NCBI GenBank assembly: GCA_015179045.1
Contig: WHUZ01000013.1
Coordinates: forward strand, 310,001-374,000
Length of the DNA: 64,000 bases
Source: Kalaharituber pfeilii
Lineage: Eukaryota > Ascomycota > Pezizomycetes > Pezizales > Pezizaceae
Direction: 5' to 3'
The notes below the pieces were generated by a model. It was not told the origin of the DNA. It made no database searches and saw nothing but the letters and a program-made list of their open reading frames with translations. Position numbers and translations under genes: made by a program. Below, piece by piece: positions 22,439 to 34,453 of the stretch (its first letter is position 1; each line of letters begins with the position of its first letter).

Positions 22439-23326
22439 GATGCCACAGGAGCGTAGTATCACGATGTTGGTAATGGGGTAGTATGTACAGCATGAGCAGC
22501 AAGTGCAATGCAATATTTTAGTAGCATATTTCATTACAAAATCGGTGCATATGCTCACATGAAGCTACATAATTAAACAGTCATTGCATTGGAGTATGAG
22601 CATCAAATACGATGCAGCATTGATGATAAGACTACATATAATAGTTGATCATCCGAAACTTGAACAGGGGAAAAATCTCAGTGGCGTCATGAAAACAGGG
22701 GAAAAAAAAGGTTTTCTCCTATACAGTACCTTACCTGCAGGGGACTGCAGTAGTCTAGTTAGTAGGGCAGCTGGAGCCCCCGTCGACACCCCTGCTTGTG
22801 AATCTAGAGCGAATTCGCAACTTCTGAGGAAACTCGATACCCATGCGCCCATCATTACCCCAGCGGATTGTTAATGAAGTCCCCTAATCTCAAAATATTC
22901 AATGAATATTCCTTTTGAAGGAGTAGTTGAATTTTCTACAGAGTGCCGCGCCACTGCATGCCTAACACATCCAAAGCTCAGTATACAATGAGAGAGGGCC
23001 TGCGGGATAGTATCATAAAACACAGAAAACATCTCTCGTGACAATATGCACGGGGATTTGAGGGGTCAGTACTGTCTCGAGGTGGACGCCATTAAAAACT
23101 GGTGCATTGCACAATACAATATGGAATGCATTCCTGATTGGTTCTCAAAGTTGACCCCTGCTCACCTAAGTCACCACCTCGTATTTACAAATTGGCTTCT
23201 TTTTCAGTTCTTGAGCCTCTTATCGCTTGCGGGGTAGGGGTTATTTGACATTTTGAGCAAGAGAACTCCAAAAATCGAAAGCTCATCAGAAGAACTAGTT
23301 CCGCTATTATCAAAACGATCTGAACC
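22439..23326. other. Gene-free stretch upstream of the STAND gene
   Basis: No supported coding region or repeat. Open frames at 22584-22874 on both strands are mutual shadows. Confidence 0.35.
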
Positions 23327-23334
23327 TATATATC
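23327..23334 (+). promoter_or_regulatory. Possible TATA element of the STAND gene
   Basis: TATATATC 77 bp upstream of the ATG of the STAND gene, in a plausible position for a short fungal 5' leader. Prediction only. Confidence 0.35.
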
Positions 23335-23403
23335 CAAACTCCAAATCCTCTTTGCAGTACTTTTAAACTACACCAGCTGAATATCCAATCCCATCTACTC
23401 AAC

Positions 23404-26400
23404 ATGGATGCCGCAGGACTTGCATTCGGTATTATACCAGCAGCCGTCAAACTGGTTCAATATCTCCAGAACGTCAAAGATGCTCCAGCATCCTGCCAAG
23501 AACTTATTGAACGGTTCAACTTATATATACAATATGCGCAGCAGGTAGCTGACAGAAAGCAAAACAACAAAATTTCAAACGAAGTGCAGAAGAGCCTTGA
23601 GCCGCAGCACCTTGTCCTCCAGAAGCTAAATGCAATTCTTCAAGATCCAAAGCTACAAAATCTCCTAAAACAGCCGGCAATTATTGTTGAAGGTCAAATT
23701 TCGACAATTGTGGAGAGTCAAGCTTCCATCACAATTTCCGATGCAAGTTCCATTATATCTACCGATGGGTTGATTTCCGAAGACCTCACTGCGAATGCAA
23801 CCTCTGGGAAAACGTCTACCAATGCTAGTGTCAAGAGGCAGCGAAAGAGAGATATTTTTAAGAAACTTATCCCATCGCGGACCTCAACCCCCATGACTAC
23901 TGGTGGTAAAATTTTTCAACGTTACCTGAGCCCTCCCACTGGTTTCAATGCGGCGCAATCCAGAACTGGTTCGGAGGTCTTTTTGGCTTTGTCTACTATC
24001 ACTTCCGCTGCTGCGGAATCGACTCCCATCAGAACACTGGTCGATCGATTGGCATGGCCATTCCAAGAGGATGAATTCAAAGAAATTTCACAGTCTCTTG
24101 AAACGATCACGAACATTCTGCAGAAGATGCTGCAGCTTGAGATCAGGTAATCCACTTTGAAACGAGCCGTTTATATGCTGCTTATGGACAGTTCTGCTAA
24201 TATGTACCTAAAATTGTAGGGAACGTGTATTGGATTCTCAAGTTAAAATGACTCATGTTAGCAACGATGTAGCCGAGGTGAAGTATGTTTCCTCTCCTTA
24301 ATGCGGCTTGTCTCTATGGAAAACGTGACACACACTTCTCGAGTGGAGTTCCGTTGCCATAGGTAGCAACACACTCGCTGATAGTAGTAATCTATACATC
24401 TGGATTACTGGTGCGAACTAGAGCTATTGCAGTTAAGACGCACAGCAAGAATGAAGGTATGATAGAATACTGCAAGACCAAGAGGATTTCCTGACATTCA
24501 AGTAACTAAACTTATTTTTAAATGAACAGATGATGCCAGAGAAAGAGCATATAAATGGCTATCACCATTGACATTTTGGAGCACGCAAGATAATGTTTAT
24601 GAGAAGGTCGAGCATGGTACAGGAACGTGGCTACTGGAGGATGAAAAATTTACCAAATGGCTACGAGGAGAGTCGAGGGCATTGTTTTGTTATGGAATGC
24701 GTTAGTCTCCTTTTGTTCGAGCTGCCAAAGCAGAGAAAACAGCTAACATTCAAAACTATAGCTGGTGCAGGAAAGACTACACTCACGTATCTCCCCTTCA
24801 AAAAGGCTTTTTTTGCTATACCACCTAATAAGCAAAACCTTCTTTTAGGTCTCTTGTCGTTCAGCATTTGAGCGGTACCTATGGCATCAAGGAAGCAATG
24901 AGCAAAAAGCAGGTTGGAATGGCATTCTTGTATTGTAACTATGGCGACCAACAAGTGCAGACTCTGCAGAACCTCCTTGGAAGCATTCTGCGCCAACTGG
25001 AAAAGCAATGCGTTATTACACCTGATCTCAATGAGCTTTATACTGAATATTGGGAGAAAGAGGAACGCTATTTGCCTGTCAACGAGATTATGGAACGGGT
25101 CAAGAAATGTGCTTCAGCTCTGGAGAGAATCTTTCTTGTAGTTGATGCTTTAGATGAATGCCTTTCTCAACGTGACCTATTGCGCATCCACTTGTTCAAT
25201 CTTATCCAGTGTGCTGGCAATGTGCACCTTTTCGCAACATCTCGACCTGATCCTAGTACTGTTAATTTCTTTATGGAAAAGGGGTGCTCAAACTTGGAAA
25301 TAGCAGCCAAAGACAATGATATCAGGATATATCTTGAGGCAAGAATAGAACAGTTTGCAAAAACGGGGGAAAATCTTTACCGCCTCATCGGTGCTAATGC
25401 TGAACTTCGGAACGAGGTAATTGATAGGATTTCACAACAGGCAAATGGAATGTAAGTATTATTCTGTTGAAAATAATTCTTTTCTCTAACTAACATTTGC
25501 ACGCACTTGTGGAGGTTCTTGATTGCTCAACTTCACATAGCCTCCATTGCCAACACTCCGAACCGCAAAAAGCTTAAGCTGGCTTTAGGTAATCTTCCTA
25601 AAGGTTTGGACAGTACCTATCATGATGCAATTCAGCGAATTCAAGCGCGCAATGTGGAGTCCTGGGAAATAATTCAGAAAGCTCTCATGCTAGTCACGTT
25701 TACCTTGGACTGGTTAGAGCCTGATGCACTTTTGGATGCAATTGCTACGCATGAGGACACTGGCTTTGACAGGGATGATAGAGTGGATACAGCATACTTG
25801 CTTTCTAACTGTGGGGGTTTGCTGATTGAGGAAGAGTTGAAAGATAACGCGCAGAGTAAGGGGTGAGTAATGTTCATTGTCTTAGATAATAGAAATGGGA
25901 ACCGACATTGACCGAACTCTGCTCTTGTTAGAAATAAATTTATTATCCGTTTCATTCATCAAAGTGCTAAAGAGTTCTTTGAGAAGAATCCAACTCTATT
26001 ATTTCCAAGCACGGATAACTCAAGTTCACTTACCATCTTAACTGCTGAAGCACACTCCATCATTACACATGTGTGTCTAGAGTACCTAACAACAGACCGA
26101 GGTGATGCATATCAGAATGCTCAGTTGGATGGCAAGAACTTGAGCTGTGATTTCCCTTTCTTACAGTACTCCTTTTGCCATTGGGGAATCCATGCCTCTA
26201 AAGCTTCGAAGGATCGAATCCAAAGTAAACTATTCCAGTACTTCGATTATGAGCAGGATGCAGGGTCCTCGAATGGCCGCCACAACTACCAGGCATTTGA
26301 TACGTTCTGGGAGTTTGAAAGGTCTCCATCGATGCGGGATTGGGTCTCAGATCAGCATATTCATGCAGCGTCTAGGTGTGGGTCGATCTTTGTTGCATCA

Positions 26401-28440
26401 GTGGTATTTGATTTGAGGGTGTTAGTTGAGGGATACGTTCGGCAAAATCCAAACTTCATTCCAACTCTATCAAAACCCTTCCTTGGAATCTGTTTGACAG
26501 CGGCAGCATGGAGCGGAAATATAGCCCTCTTCAAACGACTTTGGATTAGGGCCGCAGATATCAATATAAACTCCACTAATGGTACCATTAGCCCATGTAT
26601 ACGAGCCATCACTCCTTTGTGGGCAGCGGCATATAATGGGCATAGCGGGGTAGTTGAGCTGCTGCTAGTGAATTCGAATGACAGGGTCGACGTTAATATA
26701 GCTAATGCAAGTGGCATGACACCGCTATATGTAGCTGCTCGGAGTGGACATAGCAAGGTGGTTGAGCTGCTGCTGGCACATACCAAGGTGGATGTCAATA
26801 TTGCTAACCAAAACGGCTTTACACCACTGAATATTGCAGCTTTCCATGGACATGACAAGGTGGTCGAGCTGCTGCTGGCGCATACCAAGGTGGATGTCAA
26901 TATAGCTAACAAAAACGGCTTTACACCACTGAATAGTGCAGCTACCAATGGGCATTGCAAGGTGGTCGAGCTGCTGCTGGCGCATACCAAGGTCGATGTC
27001 AATATGGCTAACAAAGGTGGCGTGACACCACTGAATATTGCAGCTTTCCATGGGCATGACAAGGTGGTCGAGCTGCTGCTGGCGAATACCAAGGTCGATG
27101 TCAATATAGCTGACAAAAAAAACGGCTTTACACCACTGCATGGTGCAGCTAACAATGGGCATGGCAAGGTGGTCGAGCTGCTGCTGGCGAATACCAAGGC
27201 CGATGTCAATATGGCTGACGAAAACGGCTTTACACCACTGAATAGTGCAGCTAATAAGGGGCATGACAAGGTGGCCGAGCTGCTGCTGGTGCATACCAAG
27301 GTCGATGTCAATATGGCTAACGAAGATGGCTGGGCACCACTCAATAATGCAGCTGATGAAGGGCATGAAAAGGTGGTCGAGCTGCTGCTGGCGAATACCA
27401 AGGTCGATGTCAATATGGCTAACGTAAATGGCTGGACACCACTCAATATTGCAGCTAACAAAGGGCATGGCAAGGTGGTCGAGCTGCTGCTGGCGAATAC
27501 CAAGGTCGATGTCAATATGGCTAACGAAGATGGTTGGACACCACTCAATAGCGCAGCTAACAATGGGCATGGCAAGGTGGTCGAGCTGCTGCTGGCGAAT
27601 ACCAAGGTCGATGTCAATATGGCTAACGTAAATGGCTGGACACCACTCAATAGCGCAGCTAACAATGGGCATGGCAACGTGGTCGAGCTGCTGCTGGCGC
27701 ATACCAAGGTCGATGTCAATATGGCTAACGTAAATGGCTGGACACCACTCAATATTGCAGCTAACAAAGGGCATGGCAAGGTGGTCGAGCTGCTGCTGGC
27801 GAACCCCAAGGTCGATGTCAATATGGCTAACGAAGATGGCTGGACACCACTCAATAATGCAGCTGATGAAGGGCATGAAAAGGTGGTCGAGCTGCTGCTG
27901 GCACATACCAAGGTCGACGTGAATATGGGTACCAAAAAAGGCTCAACACCACTGAACAGAGCAGCTAACAATGGGCATGGCAAGGTGGTCGAGCTGCTGC
28001 TGGCGAATACCAGGGTCGATGTCAATATGGCTAACAAAGATGGCTGGACACCACTCCATAGTGCAGCTGATGAAGGGCATAAAAAGGTGGTCGAGCTGCT
28101 GCTGGCAAATACCAAGGTTGATGTTAATATAGCTAACGAAAATGGCATTACACCACTGAATATTGCAGCTTTCCATGGGCATGACAAGGTGGTCGAGCTG
28201 CTGCTTGCAGACAGTAGGATTGATGTCAACTGTGGTGATAAAGATGGTGACACCCCGCTGCATATAACAGCTTCCTTTGGGCGCACCAGTATAACAAAGC
28301 TACTTCTTGCACATGACAAAATCGACTCTACCCAGGTCAATGCCGCGTCTAAGACTGCCCTAGATGTTGCCACCAAGCGTGGGCACCATGAAATTGTCAC
28401 AATGTTACGTTCAAAGCTTGAAAACGACAACGAGACATAG
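23404..28440 (+). CDS. NACHT-ankyrin STAND (NLR-like) protein, 8 exons, 1516 aa
   Basis: A fungal NLR-like signal-transduction ATPase. Exons by eye: 23404-24146, 24220-24277, 24363-24456, 24530-24700, 24762-24786, 24849-25451, 25515-25862, 25932-28440; all join in frame (4551 nt). Residues 1-300 are a helical fungal STAND N-terminal region with a Ser/Thr-rich linker. The NACHT domain begins with GTGTWLLEDEKF. Walker A GMPGAGKTT (354-362) is split by an intron after the first base of the Pro codon. Walker B is VVDALDE (461-467), and SRPDPS is the sensor region. ANGMFLIAQLHI and LPKGLDSTYHDAI mark the NACHT end. The helical region includes FIHQSAKEFF. About 18 ankyrin repeats of 34 residues (from about residue 905) complete it. 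Exon 5 has 25 nt. The exon 2/3 junction (GTGAAG donor) is least sure. Such proteins act in allorecognition or immunity-like responses, with the repeats sensing ligands. Confidence 0.88.
26590..28400 (+). repeat. 102-bp tandem ankyrin-coding array
   Basis: About 18 units of 102 bp, each encoding one ankyrin repeat. Units from about 26750 to 28200 are nearly identical (AAGGTGGTCGAGCTGCTGCT recurs almost unchanged). Some multi-unit blocks are duplicated; for example, 27428-27530 and 27734-27836 match with a 306-bp (three-unit) offset. Residue changes cluster before TPL, at the N/I/S/H position of TPLNxAA, in the two residues after AA, and after GH. Confidence 0.9.
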
Positions 28441-28915
28441 CCGATGCTAGTCTCCATCCCTTGGCTCTCTATCCCTCTGCTCTTCACGTTGACCTCAATC
28501 CTTATGTTTCGTACTTCGTTTCATTTCTGCTGGCAAGGAAGTTGTTAGAGAGCGGGCGTTCTGCCGGGTATGTGCTTCGAAGTAGGATTTGATTTTCAAC
28601 ATTGGATCTATGTTCTATGTATGCATCAATCGTTTTCAGAAAGCTTTTTTTTTCTATACGTCGCTAGCATTGATTAATTTTAGTTATTTAGCAAGCGATA
28701 GAGGTAACCCACATAGACGTTTTTCATCACTTTCACCAGCTCATCTCGTTGTTCACTGTTTCTCCTGTTATTCTCTTTAGTTGCCGTTTCGTTGATCATT
28801 CCGCATTGACCTATTGCTTCCGACTGTTTTCTGTTTTCCATTTTCCATGGAAAGCTACAAATAACTGAACCCTCCTTGTCGTTCACTAACGTTTGCTCCA
28901 CTTGTTTCTCCTCTC
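28441..28915. other. 3' flank of the STAND gene
   Basis: No gene or repeat recognised before the retrocopy at 28928. Confidence 0.4.
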
Positions 28916-28927
28916 CACTTCCTAGCA

Positions 28928-28989
28928 TTTTTTTTTTTTTTTTTTTTTATTTCACGTGACCCCGCTTGTAGCTGTTCGCCATGGCAGGG
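28928..28989 (-). mobile_element. Tail-only retrocopy, 62 bp (family B1)
   Basis: A run of about 20 T, then TTTCACGTGACCCCGCTTGT and GTTCGCCATGGCAGGG, the complement of the family B1 LINE end. Exact 12-bp target duplication CACTTCCTAGCA at 28916-28927 and 28990-29001. Confidence 0.85.
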
Positions 28990-29005
28990 CACTTCCTAGC
29001 ATAGT

Positions 29006-29104
29006 CAATGAATCCAACAGGCCAGGCCAGGCCCAGAATTTCACGGTCCAGGCCAGTCCAGGCCTCCGGTTGGCCTGGCCTGGCCTGGCCTGTTGGATTC
29101 ATTG
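29006..29104. mobile_element. 99-bp hAT-type MITE with perfect 8-bp target duplication
   Basis: Inverted ends CAATGAATCCAACAGGCC and GGCCTGTTGGATTCATTG enclose a GGCCAGGCC-rich core. It is flanked by AGCATAGT at 28998-29005 and 29105-29112. An 8-bp duplication is the hallmark of hAT transposases. The same ends bound a 785-bp element at 61986-62769. Its left duplication overlaps the right duplication of the neighbouring retrocopy. Confidence 0.85.
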
Positions 29105-29112
29105 AGCATAGT

Positions 29113-30045
29113 ACCCATTGTGTCGAGCAGCTGTTGAAACTGTTTGTCTCCTCTTACCGCTCATAGAATTTGTCGTCCGTATTCCTCATCTTTTCCACCT
29201 GCTGTGACGTGATATCACAAAACCTCTCGGGACAGGCACTTTCTGCCTGTACGCACACTGGCCGCTTTTCCCACCTATGATCGCCTGGTCTCAGCCTGGG
29301 CCTCAGCTTGAGTCCGAGCTGGCCATGGAATTGCCCCAAGATACCGGTAGCCTCCGCTTGTCTGAGAGTGCTTTCACTTGATCTGCCAGTAGTATGGCAA
29401 CGCACGGGAAGGAAAGTGAAGAAAGATTTTTTTGTAATGGTAGCACCCACAATACCCATGCATTTCTCCTAACGCTAGACAAGTAGGGACAAGTGGTAAT
29501 CACCAAGACATAGTCTGTGCCCTAGTTTCAAGCCACCTGCGGGCATTACCTAGCTATTTTTGAAAATTACTTGTTTAAGTTATAAATTCTAATACTGCAT
29601 ATTTTTTTTTTGCCAATCTTGCATTTTTGCGAAATTATCCTGACATTACTCTCTGCCATAGTTGTGAACTGCGCAATGAAGTTATAGGGTTGCTATCTGG
29701 GCATGAGAACAATAGAGTAGTAAGTATAGAGTTACTGATTGTGATACTTATTGCTATTATACTTGTATATCTTATGCATGCAACGCTCACTGACACTCTA
29801 CCTACTATGACTATGATGACCTGTGACCTTGAAGGCAGGCCCACTCAGCACATTGCTGAACAGAGTTTACAAATATGTATTAGATATTAAGGCTCACCCA
29901 GTGCAAGTGCTGAGTGGAGCGAACAATACTTACATAAGGGCAGTACGTAGCCAAATACGTACTGAGTACATGTATGCGATAGGATGGTCATATATGATAG
30001 TCGTAGTTATGAATTGTGCAGAGAACTAGTGTACATTGCTAGCCA
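29113..30045. other. Gene-free stretch
   Basis: No supported gene. The frame at 29154-29459 (-) has no recognisable motif. Confidence 0.35.
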
Positions 30046-30049
30046 ACTA

Positions 30050-30450
30050 TCTTTTTTTTTTTTTTTGTTAATATCATCACTCGCATGCTGCCCTATGGGC
30101 TGTGGCGAGGTTCTAGATACATAGGATATAAGTGAGAAGGGAACAGAAAAATGAATAACAGAATAACAGATTACTACTCCTCCAGATGATAGCACTGCAA
30201 CTTCTATAACAGTGTTGATATTATTGCTATTATTCATACCAGCTGTTACTCCAAGCCTGCTATCATTCATACGCACTGTCACTTATACTTGCTACGCACC
30301 ACTAGTACCTGCTATCTGTTATAGGCTCACCGCAACTATAGGCGGGCAGTTGGTGGATGCAAACATGACATGAGCAATATGTGATAGCCAATAGCGTTGC
30401 AGTCGTATAAATGAGTACTATATGAGCTACCCAATAGACTAGTAAGCATC
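30050..30450 (-). mobile_element. Truncated LINE family A copy
   Basis: T-run at 30050-30066, then ATATCATCACTCGCATGCTG and CCCTATGGGCTGTGGCGAGG, the complement of the family A 3' end. GCTAGCCAACTATCTTTTT before and GCTAGTCAAGTATCTTTTT near 30450-30468 may be a diverged target duplication, giving an insertion of about 400 bp. Confidence 0.55.
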
Positions 30451-30551
30451 GCTAGTCAAGTATCTTTTTGGCCTGGTGGACGGTAACTCTCTACATTTAG
30501 TCTCTACATTTACCACCTCCATTACATTATCACTCATACCACCTGCTGGTA

Positions 30552-30613
30552 TGCTTTTTTTTTTTTTATATATATCATTACTCGCGTGCCGCCTGATAGG
30601 CTATGGCGAGGTT
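30552..30613 (-). mobile_element. Tail-only retrocopy, 62 bp (family A)
   Basis: T-run, then ATATATCATTACTCGCGTGC and CGCCTGATAGGCTATGGCGA. Exact 8-bp flanks GCTGGTAT at 30544-30551 and 30614-30621. The 5' end of the copy coincides with the base of the family A stem-loop. Confidence 0.8.
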
Positions 30614-30629
30614 GCTGGTATTCATACTC

Positions 30630-31455
30630 ACTGTCACTCATATACCACCACTCCTACCTGCTGTTGCACATACCTCCCGACATGATACCTTTCTGCCCTA
30701 TGGTCCTTGCATATAGTATAGAGCATATGTAGTTGTTAGTTTATATTCTAATATGTCTGTCATGAGAATGCATATGCAATAAAACAATTACTAGTACAGT
30801 GTGTTGTTATTTTATTTATTTGGGGCTCACCTACAGATATGCAGTGTAAAAAAATCGGCAACTTGAAGATTCGTTTGCTACATTCTCATTGTGCAAAACA
30901 AAAAAAAAAAAAGCCATTAATGTCAAACTTGTCAATTGCAGCTATTGCTTTCCAAGTCTCAAGCTACTACAGCTATCACTATCACTGTCTATGCCTTCTG
31001 CTATAGCACTGAATCAGCCTACCCAAACTGTCAGAACTACAAGCAAAGTGGACCTTCCAAAGGACACCGCGGGTTTGCTGAAAAATAAACCTCCTGTAAG
31101 TACACATTTCCTTGCAATTCTGATGTCTGCATAGGAGTTTGTTGTACATTAACAGCATCTACTCTGTTATTTCTATTCCAATTATAGATCCAGAGTGAGG
31201 ATATTCTGAGGGTTGAGTTCTGCCATAATAGTGGTGCAATGCGATGTCAATGTCATGATGTGATGCAACAGTGTGATGCAGTTTGCTATAGCAAGCGAAA
31301 TGATACATGACTATACTCACCTCGGTTGGACCGTTCCAATTTTTGCGGGCGGAAACTCACAGTTAGTTTCATGCAAAACAACCCTAGCGAGACGTTAGAA
31401 ATCGTTTGGTTGCCGTAGTTTCTACTTGAAACCTCGGCTATACGTGGTCAACCAA
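30630..31455. other. Gene-free stretch
   Basis: No gene supported. The frame at 30889-31134 begins in an A-run and has no motif. Confidence 0.35.
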
Positions 31456-32760
31456 TTTTTTTTTTTTTTTTTATTTCATTACTCGCGTGCCGCCTTGTAG
31501 GCTATGGCGAGGGTTTAGATACATGCAAGACAGTAACTGAATAGTAACTCGCAGATAAAACCATAAAATGAGAATGAACGTATAATAAATCCTCCGTCTA
31601 CTCCGCCGCCCAGTCCATCACCTCTGCCAACGTTATCTCTCCCCCCTCCTCGTCTCTTGACAGCTCCCTTAATCCCTCCTCTCCTGTCGGTAGTCTCTTC
31701 CTCCATGCTTCACACCTTCTCATGATGTGCTCAAAATTTTCATAGTGTCTTCCGCACCACCTGCATTCGGGAGAGGTCTCCTTCCCTATCTGGTATCTCC
31801 ACTGCCGTAGTCCCTTGTTTCCCAGAATTCCCGCCAGCGTGGATACCCTTCTCCTGCTCCCCAAATACTCCAGTGGTCTATACGACAACTTTAATCTCTT
31901 CCTCTCCTCGGCTCTCCACTCTTTGACCTGTTGTCTAATCCCTGCCTCCGTCACCGTCTCATCCTGATATTGCATTGCAGTAGCATCTTTCGCCGCCATG
32001 TCTGCCCTAGTGTTACCTCTGACTCCTTTATGTGATTTCACCCACATCACCGCTAGGTCATGGTCTCCCCGGGCAATCCTCTCCTCCCACCGCCTCCTCA
32101 CGAAGTCAGCAGGCCCCTCTGGTGTCAAGTCTCCTCTTGCTATCCTCTGTAATTTCGCTATGGTGACTCTGGAATCCGTGATGACCAGCAACTCCCCCTC
32201 TCCCTCCAAGGCTTCCCCCACCGCTATCAATTCCGCGTCGTTCACCGTGCATTGCCTCCCCAGGTAGACAGAAGTATCTTTGCTCCCCTGGTGTACTCCG
32301 GCTCCTGTCCTGTCTTCTCTCCTGCTCCCATCTGTATATATACTCACCCACCCCTCCCCTTCCTCTGTGCGGATGATGTCTTCCCACTCCTCTCCACTAA
32401 GGTCTTTGGGATGAAACTGATGTATATAAATTGGTAGGGGGTCGCGGTGCTCGAGCGAACCTCTTAGGTATATAGTCTCCGGTTGCCGGTCCCTCATCGG
32501 TTCCTCCTCAAACCTCAATGATCTTGCTTCCACCCTCTTCGCCTCTCCGTCCACGAAAGTCTCAACCGACTCCAGATTCGCCAGCCCCTCCACCACATCC
32601 CTCCTCGTCCCCCATGGGGCGCCGACTATCTCCCTAGCCACTCCGTACTGCCACTTCTCAAGTTGTCTGATCTTATGGTCCGAAGAGGAGGCTTTAGCAT
32701 AACCCGCCCATGCCCAACTTCCCCAGGTCGCTATGTTCCTAGCAATACTTGTATACAACT
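31456..32760 (-). mobile_element. 5'-truncated LINE (family A) with intact RNase H
   Basis: The longest LINE copy in the window. Its poly-A tail is the T-run at 31456-31472, preceded on the minus strand by the family A end (CTCGCCATAGCCTACAAGGC, GGCACGCGAGTAATG). It carries an uninterrupted 386-codon frame (separate entry). The reverse transcriptase and endonuclease regions are absent, so it is dead on arrival. It defines the family to which the short family A copies belong. Flanking duplication not clear. Confidence 0.85.
31598..32758 (-). pseudogene. C-terminal LINE ORF2 piece: thumb, RNase H, zinc motif
   Basis: A 386-codon frame, the C-terminal part of a LINE polyprotein. Residues about 1-80 (WAWAGYAKASSS, RQLEKWQYGVAREI) match the region after the reverse transcriptase. 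The RNase H1-like domain then has a full acidic set: YTDGS, DAELIAVGEAL, ITDSR and GNTRADMAAKDA, with SHKG before the last. A C-terminal zinc motif CRWCG...H...C follows, then an acidic end. LINEs of the Tad/I-like type carry RNase H in this position. It has no stops but lacks the N-terminal two-thirds, so the annotated Met is internal and the product is not expected to be functional. Confidence 0.8.
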
Positions 32761-34390
32761 GCGCGAACAGGGCCTAGGTGTACGTAGTGCGGTCACAACC
32801 ATCCATTTTCACACCTGCAATATCTTTACGAGTCTGACCCTGATCTGTGAGCTATCGGAGAAATGATTGCTAAATCAGAGTTGAGGCCAAGACCTCTGAT
32901 GCACACTCAACTAAAAGCCCTTGCAAAATCTCACTTCCACATACTGTATATTAGAGCTCGCAGAATCCCGGCCAGGTGTGCCAAGAGGGGGCACTGTCAC
33001 AACTCTACAGATGCGAATTCCCCATCACCACCCTGACTACTATAATCTTCACTATTCTAAGCGCTTCCTTCAACATCAAATCAACCAGAGCAGAATAGTC
33101 AGCATGAGTGGGCAAAAGCAACAGAACCAATTCCTCAAGAATTCGGCAGCAGGTTTGCCTTTTCGCTCACAGAATTCGGGTTCAAGTCAGCAACAGGCTT
33201 TTTCCCCTGGCCCATCAAACAATCAAGGGGCGGCGAGATCAAGATCCCCTCTTCGATTGCCTTGGACCACCGCAGGGGCGGCTTCACCTACCGCACCTGT
33301 TGTCGTATCGACCCCCGCAATAATTTCCGGAGACGCCGGAGCCGCAGTGACGGCTACATCTACTGCAGCATCCACACTGGCAACCTCCCCCGGAGATGAC
33401 CAGACTGCGGAAGCTGCAGTTCCGAGCAACCTTCAATCACTGTGGGAAAGGTCACTGACGGTCACTGTGAAAAGACTTTCAGAAAAGGGATTACCACCTC
33501 CGAAGCACGCACACCCACCAGCAAGAGAGATTGTTCAATTGACTATAGACGACTTAAAGAACGCGATCAAGCAGAACGGAAAATCTGTGGCTTTACAGCG
33601 GTTGCAAGGAATCCTGAAAACTTTTGATAGCTATGCACAGATTGTAGATGTGGCAATACAGCATAATCCAGAGGTTGCATTCCTGGTTTGGGCAGGTGTG
33701 AGAGAAATATTGCAGGTTTGTTCCATTTAAAAATTATCCTTTTATACAGCATATAGTTGGAATACTAGTCTTTTTTACAGAAGCTGATTAACTCCTGGTA
33801 GGTTACTTTGAATCATATGAAAGTCACGGAGAGCCTCGAACAGTTCATTGCCATTATCGCTGAAAAGATGGCACTATGCGATTTTTATGCAAGTGTGTAC
33901 TCGGAAATTTCATCGGACATTATTTTGTTGTCTGCCGAAGAAAAACAAGGATTTCAGAAAAAGCTGGATTTCGCCTTGCCAGAGCTTTACGCTGCTGTTC
34001 TTGTTTTCTCTGTGAAGGCGCACCTTTACTTTGACCCTTTGACCTCTAGGACAATACTAGCATATATGTTGAAGCCCTTTTCTAATATACAGTCAGCGGT
34101 AAATGCCTACCTAGGTCTCAACATCCAACAGCAGTACTCGGTTGATTTTATAGCTGAACCAAGAGACATCAGAGTCTACATTGACAATGCAATTGCTCAG
34201 CATACAAACCCAGATGCCATGAGTGAACAGCTAAGGGAAGAGATTTTAACCACCGTTACCGAAAAATCTCAAGGGATATTTCTGCTTGCTGCTTTGCATA
34301 TGCGTATGATACTTGAGCAGCAGACAATAGGCAAGATGGGGAAGGCATTGAAAGATTTGCCAGGATGCCTTGATAAAGCTTTTGTGAGCA

Positions 34391-34453
34391 TTTTTTTTTT
34401 TTTTTTTTTTTATCTCACATAACCCCGCTTGCAGCTGTTCGCCATGGCAGGGT
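34391..34453 (-). mobile_element. Tail-only retrocopy, 63 bp (family B1), inside a STAND exon
   Basis: T20 at 34391-34410 followed by TATCTCACATAACCCCGCTT, GCAGCTG and CCATGGCAGGGT. Exact 12-bp target duplication CTTTTGTGAGCA ends at 34390 and recurs at 34454-34465. Total gain is 75 bp (25 codons), so the frame is preserved, but a TAA at 34420-34422 is read in the host frame. GTGAGC at 34384 and CTTGCAG ending at 34434 could act as splice sites. Confidence 0.85.

Noticed and set aside
26361..28487. 708-codon and 393-codon open frames antisense to the ankyrin array
   Set aside because: They exist because a 102-bp unit without stops is repeated. The sense frame has the family motifs and intron structure; the antisense products are simple repeats with no homology.
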